From assembly GCF_007474545.1 (NCBI RefSeq), contig NZ_VKOG01000007.1, positions 95,240 through 159,239 of the forward strand: 64,000 nt of DNA. Reading direction: 5' to 3'. Under the pieces are notes generated by a model. It did no database searches, was not told the origin of the DNA, and was given only the letters and a program-made list of their open reading frames with translations. The number at the start of each line of letters is the position of its first letter. The stretch's first letter is position 1. The DNA comes from Chryseobacterium binzhouense (lineage in GTDB: Bacteria > Bacteroidota > Bacteroidia > Flavobacteriales > Weeksellaceae). A program made the translations under genes and the position numbers. This document shows positions 42,534 to 51,315 of the stretch, in pieces.

Positions 42534-43550
42534 ATGAAAAGAAAAGTCCTGTTGATATATACCGGTGGAACAATTGGTATGGAAAAAGATTATGAAACCG
42601 GAAGTCTACGCGCATTTGATTTTGGAAATATTTTTGAGAAAATGCCGGAGATGAAGCTGATGGAATGCGAAGTTTTTGTACACCCTTTTGCCAAACCACT
42701 AGATTCATCAGATATGGGACCTGATGAATGGAAAATAATCACCAACTATATCTTTAAAAATTATGATGATTACGATGGCTTTTTGGTACTACATGGAACA
42801 GATACAATGTCTTACACGGCATCTGCTCTTAGCTTTATGCTGAAAGGACTGAAAAAACCTGTTATTCTCACAGGCTCACAGCTTCCCATTGGAGATCTGA
42901 GAACTGATGCGAAGGAAAACCTTCTTACCAGCATTTATTATGCAAGTTTATATGAAAACGATGAAGCTGTTATTCAGGAAGTTGCCATTTATTTTGAATA
43001 TAAACTACTGAGAGGAAACCGTACTTTAAAATATTCTGCGGAATATTTTGATGCTTATGCAAGCCCAAATTACCCTATTCTGGGACAGTCTGGTGTACAC
43101 CTTAATATTAATAAGGATAATCTTTTCAGAAACACAAAAAACGAGAATTTTCATATTGACGAGCATATTTCAGAAGATGTTTTGTTCTGGAGAATATTCC
43201 CTGGAATGAAATTGAACCATTTTAAGGAAATTCCTAAAATGAAAGTGCTTATTTTACAGGTTTTCGGCTCCGGAACTATTTTCAGCAGCGAAAAAACACT
43301 GGAAACCCTTCGGCAGATCAGAAACAACGGGACTGAAATTGTCGTCGTAAGCCAGTGTATTTCTGGCGGAATTTCTTTTGGAAAATATGAAAACAGTAAT
43401 ATTTTCTCCATAATTGGAGCCATCAGCGGGAAAGACATGACTGCAGAATCTGCGATTACCAAAGCAATGCACCTGATTGACAATCCCAACTATCAGGGAA
43501 GTTTTGCCGAAAATTTTTCTAAGAACCTTTGTGGCGAAATAACTGAATAA
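42534..43550 (+). CDS. ansA: Type I (cytoplasmic) asparaginase
   Basis: Hydrolyses L-asparagine to aspartate and ammonia. The 338-residue protein shows LLIYTGGTIGME (first catalytic Thr), DGFLVLHGTDTMSYTASALSFML (second Thr and Asp), PVILTGSQLPIGDLRTDAKENL, and QVFGSGTIFSS. No signal peptide is present, which supports the cytoplasmic type I form over the secreted type II. It is followed by tRNA-Ser after 58 bp, which has its own promoter. Confidence 0.95.
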   Translation: MKRKVLLIYTGGTIGMEKDYETGSLRAFDFGNIFEKMPEMKLMECEVFVHPFAKPLDSSDMGPDEWKIITNYIFKNYDDYDGFLVLHGTDTMSYTASALSFMLKGLKKPVILTGSQLPIGDLRTDAKENLLTSIYYASLYENDEAVIQEVAIYFEYKLLRGNRTLKYSAEYFDAYASPNYPILGQSGVHLNINKDNLFRNTKNENFHIDEHISEDVLFWRIFPGMKLNHFKEIPKMKVLILQVFGSGTIFSSEKTLETLRQIRNNGTEIVVVSQCISGGISFGKYENSNIFSIIGAISGKDMTAESAITKAMHLIDNPNYQGSFAENFSKNLCGEITE

Positions 43551-43564
43551 TTTGTAAAATTCAA

Positions 43565-43595
43565 TTGTTTTATTCGATAAAATAGTATACTTTTG
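43565..43595 (+). promoter_or_regulatory. Promoter of tRNA-Ser
   Basis: TTG at 43565-43567, 20 bp spacer, TACTTTTG at 43588-43595. The predicted start near 43602 is 7 nt ahead of the mature tRNA. Confidence 0.75.
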
Positions 43596-43608
43596 CAGTC
43601 TTCAAAAT

Positions 43609-43695
43609 AGAAAGGTGTCCGAGTGGTTGAAGGAGCTACCCTGGAAAGGTAGTATACGGGTAACTGTATCGAGGGTTCGAATCCCTTCCTTTCTG
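43609..43695 (+). tRNA. tRNA-Ser (anticodon GGA)
   Basis: An 87-nt class II tRNA. The acceptor pairs AGAAAGG (43609-43615) with CCTTTCT (43688-43694), the discriminator base is G43695, the anticodon loop reads CTGGAAA, and the long variable arm and GGTTCGAAT T-loop are clear. CCA is not encoded: the next bases are CAAAA. GGA reads UCC and UCU. Confidence 0.96.
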
Positions 43696-43700
43696 CAAAA

Positions 43701-43727
43701 AAAGCGTTGATTTTTCAACGCTTTTTT
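43701..43727 (+). terminator. Terminator of tRNA-Ser
   Basis: 10-bp stem AAAGCGTTGA / TCAACGCTTT, loop TTTT, then T run; starts 6 bp after the tRNA. Confidence 0.9.
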
Positions 43728-43787
43728 ATTTACACTAAATTCAAAAAAAGGCAAGAACAAAATCTAATTTGCAATCTTACTTTACAT

Positions 43788-43823
43788 AAAAAGCTGCTCA
43801 GCAATATTGCAGAACAGCTTTTT
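43788..43823 (-). terminator. Terminator of the type A sorting protein
   Basis: Outer stem AAAAAGCTG / CAGCTTTTT with an inner GCAAT/ATTGC pair. It lies 21 bp after the stop at 43844; the reverse-strand tail is TTTTTATG. Confidence 0.75.
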
Positions 43824-43843
43824 AAAAATTATGGTTGTAAAAT

Positions 43844-46330
43844 TTACTTTTTGATTGCTTTTACAGTATTTACTGACCCGTCTTTGAAATACATTGTAAC
43901 CAAGTATAATCCTGCGTTTAAAGAATTAAGATTAATTCCTTTAGTAGGATTATCAATCACTTTTAAAACTCTGCCAGAGACATCAGTTATTTTAATTGTC
44001 TTGATGTTCTCTGTGTCGGAAACAAACAATACATCATTGAAAGGATTGGGATAAACAGACACTTTCTTTTTAGAAGAAACCTCAGCAACACTTAAGGAGT
44101 TCTTAGGCTCCCAATAAATATCATCCCAATAATACGCTTTTGCATCATTGGTATTTCTTATGGCCAATCTTGCTGTTGCAGGAACTGTTGCAGGAACATC
44201 AACGATATAATCCACACCGTAAGAAGTGTTTGGAATACTTAAACTTTCTATACTTACAAATGTTGATGCATCAGTGGTACTTGTAACATATCCAACCTGC
44301 AGATTTCCTGTTGCCGTTGCGACTCTGGCTTTGAATCTTAATCTGTGAGTATTTGCATTAACATTTGAAAATTCAGGCAAAATAACAACTGAAGGAGTAT
44401 TGGATGCCGATGCATACTGATATATATTCCTTATTCCTGAAGCAGGACTTGTAGAAGTGATTGTCTGCGAACCGCTTGGTACAATTCTCGCCCAACAGTC
44501 AGGAACGATAGAAGTAGCAGTATAAGATTCAAAATCTTCGAAAAGAGAAGTTCCCGGAGCGCAGGTAGTACGGAAAATTACAGGACCTGACCATTCGCTT
44601 TTTTCTGTAGCACTGCAAACAGTACGAATCCACAAACTATATGTGTGATTAGGAACTAAACCTGTTACAATTCCATTAACCGAATTCGGAGAAAATGTTC
44701 CGCTTACCGTTGTTGTTGCTATGGGCGAAACCGTACTTACCGGAGAATAATAATATTCATAACCATTAGCTGCTCCCGTTCCTGCAGCTCCCCACGTAAC
44801 ATCTACGGAATTCGGACTGGCGTTTGATGTAATCATATTAAATGGCGGTGTACACGCAGGCATAACTTCCCACTTTACGTCATCCCAATAGTATCCTTTT
44901 CCGTCTGCAGTATTTCTTATGGCTAATCTCGCATTGGCTGGAACTGTATTGGGTACATTTACAAAATATTCCGGACCATATGATGTATTTGGAATATTCA
45001 ATGCTTGAATTAATGTAAAAGTAGAAGCATCCGAAGGATTGGTGACATACCCTACATTCAGAATCCCGTTCGCTGAAGTAACTCTTGCTTTTAATTTAAG
45101 CCAATGTGCACCCGCGTTTATATTATTAAATTCCGGTAAAACTACTGTACTTGGAGTTTGAGCTGATGTATTAGTCTGATAAACATTTCTTGTTCCCGAA
45201 GCCGGACTTGTGGATGAAATAGACATTGTTCCATTAACGTAATTTCTTACCCAGCAATCAGGTAAATTTGTTCCGGTCGCCATAGAGTCAAAATTTTCAA
45301 ACATTGCAGCCATTGGACCGCATAATGTTTTGAAATTTCCACTAAATGACCATGAGCTTTGCCCTGAAGAACCATTACAATTAGATCTTACCCAGACATA
45401 ATAAGTCGTATTAGATGCCAAAACTCCTGTAGGAACAGATAACCCCGTTATATTACTGGAAGTGGGAACTGTTGCAGAAGTAGGAATTACAGGACTTGTG
45501 CTGTAATAGACATCATAAGAAACAGCTGTAGAACTTGGTGAAGCTGTCCAGTTTATTGTAGCACTGGTTGCTGTAATGTTGGTTGCCGGCTGCACTGTTG
45601 GAGGAAGACAATCTGAATATACATCTGCAGAAAACGCAAAAATATTTGAATATCCCTGAGCTGTAGACGTTTTGGTGACTGTTACACTCTGAATTAACTT
45701 AGTCTGATTGGCAGCATCAATACTCAGTAAAGACTGATATAACCTTGGATTAGTACCACTTCCTGACTCTAAAACATCATTGGTTCGGTTAATTCTTCCA
45801 AATCCCTGAATGGCAAAACCTGAACCATTATACCAATCTGAAATACTGATCCCTGTAAAAGTCTGAGAAGTATTATCAGTAAAATTAACAACCACAGAAA
45901 CGGTAGATGCCCCGCTTCCGCTGGTAGCAAGCATATACAGTCTAAAAGCAGCTTTGGGTACAGCAAAAGTTAAAGTACCGCTGTCGTTTTGATTAGAAAG
46001 TTTCAGAGAATTATTGCTGCCGTAACTCGCCATATTATACATAAGGCCGGGAGTAGTAGCAACCTCACTATTCACAATTCCATCAGCGGGCAATCCATAA
46101 GCCAATGCTGCATCTGTAGCAGTGAGTTTAAAGTCTTTAGAAACAAAAGCAAACGAAACACCATCTACGTCCGAAGAAGTAGAAAGCATAGAAGATCCAA
46201 CTCCATTTGCAATTACGTCTGCGTTAAAACCGGATTGTACAGGCATCGGCTGAAAGTTTTGAGCAAATATTGAAGAACTGGCAAATAAAGCCAAAAAGCC
46301 CATAACAGAAACTTGTTGAATTTTTTTCAT
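43844..46330 (-). CDS. T9SS type A sorting-domain protein with fibronectin III and choice-of-anchor J-like modules
   Basis: The 828-residue protein has a signal peptide (1-24, ending SSIFAQ) and a beta-rich N-terminal domain (about 30-240). A fibronectin type III domain follows (CLPPTVQPATNITATSATIN). Then come two alternating pairs of a MAM/choice-of-anchor J-like module (FENFDSMATG...YYWDDVKWE and FEDFESYTAT...YYWDDIYWE) and a further Fn3 domain between them (ACTPPFNMITSNASPNSVDVTW). The last 75 residues are a type A sorting tail: VSVYPNPFNDVLFVS, IKITDVSGRVLKV, LNSLNAGLYLVTMYFKDG, VKAIKK. The tail directs T9SS export and anchoring to the cell surface. The ligand is unknown. I start it at MKKIQQ, which begins the signal peptide. 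Confidence 0.93.
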   Translation of the reverse strand: MKKIQQVSVMGFLALFASSSIFAQNFQPMPVQSGFNADVIANGVGSSMLSTSSDVDGVSFAFVSKDFKLTATDAALAYGLPADGIVNSEVATTPGLMYNMASYGSNNSLKLSNQNDSGTLTFAVPKAAFRLYMLATSGSGASTVSVVVNFTDNTSQTFTGISISDWYNGSGFAIQGFGRINRTNDVLESGSGTNPRLYQSLLSIDAANQTKLIQSVTVTKTSTAQGYSNIFAFSADVYSDCLPPTVQPATNITATSATINWTASPSSTAVSYDVYYSTSPVIPTSATVPTSSNITGLSVPTGVLASNTTYYVWVRSNCNGSSGQSSWSFSGNFKTLCGPMAAMFENFDSMATGTNLPDCWVRNYVNGTMSISSTSPASGTRNVYQTNTSAQTPSTVVLPEFNNINAGAHWLKLKARVTSANGILNVGYVTNPSDASTFTLIQALNIPNTSYGPEYFVNVPNTVPANARLAIRNTADGKGYYWDDVKWEVMPACTPPFNMITSNASPNSVDVTWGAAGTGAANGYEYYYSPVSTVSPIATTTVSGTFSPNSVNGIVTGLVPNHTYSLWIRTVCSATEKSEWSGPVIFRTTCAPGTSLFEDFESYTATSIVPDCWARIVPSGSQTITSTSPASGIRNIYQYASASNTPSVVILPEFSNVNANTHRLRFKARVATATGNLQVGYVTSTTDASTFVSIESLSIPNTSYGVDYIVDVPATVPATARLAIRNTNDAKAYYWDDIYWEPKNSLSVAEVSSKKKVSVYPNPFNDVLFVSDTENIKTIKITDVSGRVLKVIDNPTKGINLNSLNAGLYLVTMYFKDGSVNTVKAIKK
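44106..45305 (-). repeat. Two copies of a ~440-bp anchor-J-like module
   Basis: The copies lie at about 44868-45305 and 44106-44542 and share FE(N/D)F(D/E)S, PDCW(V/A)R, SSTSPASG(T/I)RN(V/I)YQ, IPNTSYG and ARLAIRNT. They are similar in protein and partly in DNA, separated by one Fn3 domain. Confidence 0.75.
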
Positions 46331-46566
46331 AAATATTTTATTAGTTTGACACAAAACTATAAATAAAATCTTATCGAACACATAGCAAATTAAATTATTT
46401 TTAAAATTAAATGAATATTAATAAAATATAAACAATATAAACACCATTACAATAAAAACAAATAATTTAAAAGAGAACATTTAACAATTATCACATAATT
46501 CAAAATTCAAACTTAATAAACAACAATTAGCCATTAAAAGTCATCATCAGAGATAAAATAATTTCC

Positions 46567-46574
46567 TATTTTTG
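46567..46574 (+). promoter_or_regulatory. -7 element TATTTTTG upstream of the aminotransferase
   Basis: TATTTTTG stands 19 bases before the ATG at 46594. The rest of the 46331-46593 gap is very AT-rich with no gene and no other site that I can support. Confidence 0.55.
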
Positions 46575-46593
46575 CCATACAAATTTTTAGACA

Positions 46594-47799
46594 ATGCCAA
46601 ACATTTCAAACAGAGCGCAAAACATGCCGCCTTCACCGGTGAGAAAACTGGTTCCTTTTGCTTTACAGGCAAAACAGAGAGGTACAAAAGTTTACCACCT
46701 CAACATTGGTCAGCCAGACATAGAAACACCGGAAACCGCTATCAACGCTCTTAAAAATATTGATTTAAAAGTTTTAGAATATGCGCTTTCAGAAGGAAAT
46801 ATTGAATACAGAAAAGCACTTACGGAATATTATCATTCTTTAGATTTTACAGATCTTACGCCAGACAATTTTATTGTGACCAACGGAGGATCAGAAGCGT
46901 TGAATTTTGCCATATCCACTCTTTGTGATGACGGTGACGAAGTAATTATCCCGGAACCTTATTATGCTAATTATAACGGTTTCACAAGCACTTTCAATGT
47001 CAACGTGGTGGCAATCCCTTCATCTATAGATACCGGATTTGCCCTGCCTCCTATTGAAGAGTTTGAGAAAAAAATCACCCCAAAAACAAGAGCAATTGTC
47101 ATCTGTAATCCCGGAAATCCGACCGGATACCTTTACACTCGTGAAGAATTACAAAAATTAGCCGAAATTGCTCTGAAATATGACATTGTTGTTATATCTG
47201 ACGAAGTTTACAGAGAATACGTTTACGATGGAAAACAGCAGGTTTCCATGCTTGCATTTCCTGAATTGAGCGAAAACTGCATTATCATAGATTCAGAATC
47301 AAAAAGATATTCTATGTGCGGTGTAAGAATCGGATGTCTGATTACCCGTTCCAAAAAAATACGTGATGCAGCAATGCTTTTTGCGCAGGCAAGATTGAGT
47401 CCGGTACTTTTAGGACAAATTGCAGCAACAGCAGCTCACCAAAATGACGGTGCCTACATAAGATCAGTAAGAGAAGAATATACTCACAGAAGAAATGTTT
47501 TGGTAGATCTTCTTAACTCTATTCCGGGAGTAATTTGTCCAAAACCTAAAGGTGCATTTTACTGTGTAGCAGAACTTCCGGTAGATGATACCGAAAAGTT
47601 CGCTCAATGGCTGCTGGAAAAATATTCATTAAACAATGAAACAATTATGGTTGCTCCTGCAGGAGGATTTTACAGCAATCCCGAACTTGGGAAAAAGCAG
47701 GTAAGAATCGCTTACGTCCTTAAAGAAGAAGATTTGATAAAAAGTGCAGAAATTCTTAGAAATGCACTGGAAAAATATAAATTGGATTTTAACATCTAA
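46594..47799 (+). CDS. Pyridoxal-phosphate aminotransferase (class I/II)
   Basis: The 401-residue protein has the fold-type I pattern: HLNIGQPDIETPE, the NGGSEALNFAI PLP loop, EPYYANYNGF, ICNPGNPTGYLYTREEL, VVISDEVYREYVYDG and the PLP lysine in SESKRYSMCGVRIGC. The C-terminal Arg is in KKQVRIAYVL. This matches aspartate/aromatic-type aminotransferases of Bacteroidota; the exact amino donor is not certain. It is followed by a lipoprotein gene (11 bp) and murB. Confidence 0.92.
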   Translation: MPNISNRAQNMPPSPVRKLVPFALQAKQRGTKVYHLNIGQPDIETPETAINALKNIDLKVLEYALSEGNIEYRKALTEYYHSLDFTDLTPDNFIVTNGGSEALNFAISTLCDDGDEVIIPEPYYANYNGFTSTFNVNVVAIPSSIDTGFALPPIEEFEKKITPKTRAIVICNPGNPTGYLYTREELQKLAEIALKYDIVVISDEVYREYVYDGKQQVSMLAFPELSENCIIIDSESKRYSMCGVRIGCLITRSKKIRDAAMLFAQARLSPVLLGQIAATAAHQNDGAYIRSVREEYTHRRNVLVDLLNSIPGVICPKPKGAFYCVAELPVDDTEKFAQWLLEKYSLNNETIMVAPAGGFYSNPELGKKQVRIAYVLKEEDLIKSAEILRNALEKYKLDFNI

Positions 47800-47810
47800 A
47801 AAACAGATCA

Positions 47811-48311
47811 ATGTCAGCAGTAAAAATAAAAGGTTTGAAAAGTTTTTTTTCAATGTTTTTACTGCTGATTTTTTTTTCTTGTGAAAATAAAAACACACAA
47901 AAACAAAACACAAAAGAAGAAAAAATAGAATCTATCAGCGTTTCTCATATTGGCGGAAGAAACGGCTTTTACGAAATCATAAAAATCCGCAGAGATTCTT
48001 TATTTTTTGAAAGCGGAACTTCAAAGCCAGCCAAAAATACAAACTGGAAAAATGCAGTAAATATTTCATCATGGGACGCTCTTACATCTTCGTTTAAGCT
48101 GAAAAACCTTGACAGCATCCGAAGTTCTCCAAGCATACAGCATCTTGACGGAATTGATGAAACTTTTATCATCAAAACCAATAAAAAATCTCACATCTAC
48201 GTAAATGCATACAACGATGTAAATTATTACCAGTTTGAAAATTTCAAACAAAAACTGGAAAAAATTCTTTCTCAAAAACAGCCGGCAACCGTAAAAAAAC
48301 CTCAACCATAA
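47811..48311 (+). CDS. Lipoprotein of unknown function
   Basis: The 166-residue protein has a lipoprotein signal with Cys24 (LLLIFFSC) followed by ENKN. The mature part has SVSHIGGRNGFYEIIKIRRDSLFFESG and a Trp-containing stretch (WKNAVNISSWDALTSSF), and is probably a small beta-sheet domain. No family was recognised. The stop shares a base with the murB start (TAATG), so it is coupled to murB. Confidence 0.8.
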   Translation: MSAVKIKGLKSFFSMFLLLIFFSCENKNTQKQNTKEEKIESISVSHIGGRNGFYEIIKIRRDSLFFESGTSKPAKNTNWKNAVNISSWDALTSSFKLKNLDSIRSSPSIQHLDGIDETFIIKTNKKSHIYVNAYNDVNYYQFENFKQKLEKILSQKQPATVKKPQP

Positions 48312-49324
48312 TGCAGGAAAATTTTTCGTTAAAACCTTATAATACTTTCGGAATTGATGCTAAAGCAAAATATTTTGCTGAGGTAAATTCTGCTGACGAA
48401 TTAATAGAAACTCTCAAAATTTCTAAAACCCAAACGCTCCCGATTCTATTTCTAGGGGGCGGAAGCAATATTTTATTCACCAAGGATTTTGACGGATTGG
48501 TGATTAAACTAAGCCTTAAAGGAATTACTGTGCAGCCTTTAAATGAAGATGAAGTTTTGGTCACAGCAAAAGCAGGCGAAAACTGGCACGAATTCGTTTT
48601 GTTCTGTCTGGAGAAAAATTTGGGCGGACTAGAAAACCTTTCCTTAATTCCCGGAAATGTAGGAACTTCTCCAATGCAGAATATCGGAGCTTATGGTACA
48701 GAGATCAAAGATGTTTTTTATAATTGCACGGTTTTAAATCTTGAAACGCTGGAAATTGAAATCTTTGATCTTGAAAAATGCAGATTCGGGTACAGAGATT
48801 CTATTTTCAAGCAGGAAGGTAAAGAAAAATATGTGATTTTAGAAGTTTCGTTTCGGCTTACTGTTAGAAATCATCAGATCAAAACAGAATACGGCGCCAT
48901 AAAATCGGAACTTGAAAACTTAGGTATTAAAAATCCAACGATTCAGGATATTTCCAAAGCAGTCATCAATATCAGACAAAGCAAGTTGCCTGATCCGAAA
49001 CAAACAGGAAACGCCGGAAGCTTTTTCAAAAATCCGACTATTCCTTTAGCTCAGTTTGAAAAATTACAAAAGAAATTCAACAACATTCCGGGATATCCGA
49101 ACGGAGATTTTGTAAAAGTCCCGGCTGGCTGGCTCATCGAACAATGTGGCTGGAAAGGAAAACAAATCGGAAATGCAGCCTCTCACAAATTACAGGCTTT
49201 GGTGATTGTAAACGCAACCGGAAACGCAACCGGACAGGAAATTTTTGACTTTTCTACAGAAATTATTAATTCTGTACAGGAAAAATTCGGGATTGAATTG
49301 GAAAGAGAGGTGAATATTATTTAA
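48311..49324 (+). CDS. murB: UDP-N-acetylenolpyruvoylglucosamine reductase
   Basis: MurB reduces UDP-GlcNAc-enolpyruvate to UDP-MurNAc with FAD and NADPH, an early step of peptidoglycan synthesis. The 337-residue protein is of the type I (E. coli-like) form: SLKPYNTFGIDAKAKYFAEV, LGGGSNILFT, LSLIPGNVGTSPMQNIGAYGTEI, CRFGYRDSIFK, NAGSFFKNP (catalytic Ser) and a C-terminal LIEQCGWKGKQIGNAASHKLQAL. The order aminotransferase-lipoprotein-murB looks like one operon. Confidence 0.97.
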   Translation: MQENFSLKPYNTFGIDAKAKYFAEVNSADELIETLKISKTQTLPILFLGGGSNILFTKDFDGLVIKLSLKGITVQPLNEDEVLVTAKAGENWHEFVLFCLEKNLGGLENLSLIPGNVGTSPMQNIGAYGTEIKDVFYNCTVLNLETLEIEIFDLEKCRFGYRDSIFKQEGKEKYVILEVSFRLTVRNHQIKTEYGAIKSELENLGIKNPTIQDISKAVINIRQSKLPDPKQTGNAGSFFKNPTIPLAQFEKLQKKFNNIPGYPNGDFVKVPAGWLIEQCGWKGKQIGNAASHKLQALVIVNATGNATGQEIFDFSTEIINSVQEKFGIELEREVNII

Positions 49325-49427
49325 AGCATACTTAATAAAGATTATAAATTAGCGTTTTTTAAAATTAATTTTCCGGTTCATTTTAAAAAGAATATTGTAT
49401 TTTGGTTTTCATTTTTCTTAAATAATC

Positions 49428-49988
49428 ATGGCTGAAAAAACATATTCCGATAAAGAATTCAGAAAAATAGTGCAAAAACACATCTACAGAATTGATTTTG
49501 TAAAGGTTAATCTTAAGGACGATTCATCAATATCAGGTTTTCTAGTAAAAGCATCAGATCATTTTCTGATGATCGAAGAAACCTACGATTTTTCTTTGGC
49601 AGGAATCAAAATTATACCCCTTGAAAGAGTTTCTGGAATTCGACATGGGTTATCTGATAAAGTGTCAAAAATGATTTATTCTAAAGAAGGATTAATCAGA
49701 TTTAACAAGAAGATAATCAAAAATACTTTGTTAACGGATTTTGAAGCTATTTTCAAGTCTATCAGAAAACAAAATTTTCATTGTATTGTTGAAAGCAGAA
49801 AGAAAGAACAGGAATTATTTTCAATTGGCGAGATTTTAGAAGTAAATGAAAAATCTATCGTTATTAATAACTATAATCCGACCGGTAAAATTAATAAAAA
49901 ACCCAGAAAAATTAATTTCAAAAATATAGAGATTATTAACTTTAATGATAATTATTCTATCGTTTTCAGAAAATATATATTTAAATAA
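49428..49988 (+). CDS. Protein of unknown function with two Sm-like beta modules
   Basis: The 186-residue soluble protein has no signal peptide. Two similar stretches may be Sm-like barrels: about 22-72 (DFVKVNLKDDSSISGFLVKASDHFLMIEE...IIPLERVSGIRH) and about 115-180 (HCIVESRKKEQELFSIGEILEVNEKSIVI...IEIINFNDNYS). Both have a strand-strand-turn pattern ending in a short I-x-x-I/F strand. This is by eye only. No family was named. It stands 103 bp after murB and 17 bp before proC. Confidence 0.7.
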   Translation: MAEKTYSDKEFRKIVQKHIYRIDFVKVNLKDDSSISGFLVKASDHFLMIEETYDFSLAGIKIIPLERVSGIRHGLSDKVSKMIYSKEGLIRFNKKIIKNTLLTDFEAIFKSIRKQNFHCIVESRKKEQELFSIGEILEVNEKSIVINNYNPTGKINKKPRKINFKNIEIINFNDNYSIVFRKYIFK

Positions 49989-50005
49989 ATCTCAAACACA
50001 CAAAT

Positions 50006-50809
50006 ATGAAAATCGCTATCATCGGAGCCGGAAATATGGGCTTATCTTTTTCTAAATCGTTTCTGAAATATGAACTGATAAAACCTGAAAATCTTCATCT
50101 GGTTACAAGAAACATTTCAAAAATCCCAAAAATAAAAGAAGAGTTTCCAAAATCTGAAATTTCCGTATTTGAAGAAGTAAAGAATCTGGATGCAGATTTA
50201 GTCATCATCGCCGTAAAGCCTCAGGATTTCCTACACACAGCGGAAAATTTTCAATTTCAGTTAAAAGAAAATCAGATGATTTTATCAATTATGGCTGGAA
50301 TTAAGATCGAAAAAATTCAGAAATTATTAAATCATCCTTTAGTTGTAAGAGCCATGCCCAACTCTCCTACCCTTCTTGGAATGGGAATTACCGGCTACAC
50401 TGCAGCTCAGGGAATTTCTTTCAGCCAGTTAATCAATATAGAAAGACTGCTCAATTCAACAGGAAGATCGGTTTACCTCGAAAATGAAGAACTTCTGGAC
50501 GGTGTTACTGCACTTTCCGGAAGCGGACCTGCGTATTTTTATTATATTGTTGATGCCATGATCAAAGCAGGTGTAGAAATGGGAATTGATGAAAATCTGT
50601 CAAAACTTTTTGTAAAACAAACCATGTTAGGAGCTTATCACCTCATCAATAATTCTGAAAAAAATCTTGAAGAACTAATAAAAGATGTTGCTTCAAAAGG
50701 CGGAACCACAGAAGCTGCCCTTAAAACTTTCAACGAAAATCACCTAAAAGATATTTTACTGAACGGAATTTTAAACGCTGAAAAACGGGCAAAGCAGTTG
50801 AATGGATAA
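50006..50809 (+). CDS. proC: Pyrroline-5-carboxylate reductase
   Basis: Last step of proline synthesis, reducing pyrroline-5-carboxylate with NAD(P)H. The 267-residue protein shows the Rossmann IAIIGAGNMGLSFSKSF, VIIAVKPQDFL, ILSIMAGIKIEKIQ, VVRAMPNSPTLLGMGITGY, and the signature LSGSGPAYFYYIVDAMIKAGVEMGI, then DVASKGGTTEAAL. All family motifs are intact. Confidence 0.97.
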   Translation: MKIAIIGAGNMGLSFSKSFLKYELIKPENLHLVTRNISKIPKIKEEFPKSEISVFEEVKNLDADLVIIAVKPQDFLHTAENFQFQLKENQMILSIMAGIKIEKIQKLLNHPLVVRAMPNSPTLLGMGITGYTAAQGISFSQLINIERLLNSTGRSVYLENEELLDGVTALSGSGPAYFYYIVDAMIKAGVEMGIDENLSKLFVKQTMLGAYHLINNSEKNLEELIKDVASKGGTTEAALKTFNENHLKDILLNGILNAEKRAKQLNG

Positions 50810-50834
50810 TTTATTTTAAATAATAAATTTCAAA

Positions 50835-51260
50835 TTACTCCATTGTATATTTTGAGAATCTGATCTCAAGCATTTTCCTGATCTGCCATCCTAAAAACAC
50901 TCCAAAAGTATTTAGGATGATATCATCTATTTCAAAAATCCCCATTCTGCTAAAATACTGAAGAGCCTCTACAATCGTAATTACAGAAATAAAAACAAAA
51001 AGATTATTTTTCAGATCATTAAACTTGGGAAAAACCCAACCTAAAAACCCAAAAGGGATAAACATGACTACATTTCCTAAAACTATTTTAATGATATCTG
51101 ACCAGCGAATCGTATTTTCTATAAAACTCAGCGTTGCCAATATAGGTTCTACCCTTATCAGGTTATCATCGTACTGCGTTCTACCCATTCCCAAAAACAT
51201 CAGGTAAAGAAGAAACAGCGTATAAGGAATGATTATTAACTTATAAATTTTCTTTAACAT
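50835..51260 (-). CDS. VanZ family protein
   Basis: The 141-residue membrane protein has four helices with the VanZ-like pattern: YTLFLLYLMFLGMGR, IVLGNVVMFIPFGFLGWVFP, LFVFISVITIVEALQYFSRMGIFEIDDIILNTFGVFLGW. The EALQ...DDIILNT..G block is characteristic. VanZ raises teicoplanin resistance in enterococci, but most chromosomal relatives have no known role. It is convergent with proC and divergent from lnt. Confidence 0.9.
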   Translation of the reverse strand: MLKKIYKLIIIPYTLFLLYLMFLGMGRTQYDDNLIRVEPILATLSFIENTIRWSDIIKIVLGNVVMFIPFGFLGWVFPKFNDLKNNLFVFISVITIVEALQYFSRMGIFEIDDIILNTFGVFLGWQIRKMLEIRFSKYTME

Positions 51261-51315
51261 CAATCACAAAAATATTCATTTCAAAAATAGTAAATTTGTG
51301 TATTAAAATATTTGA

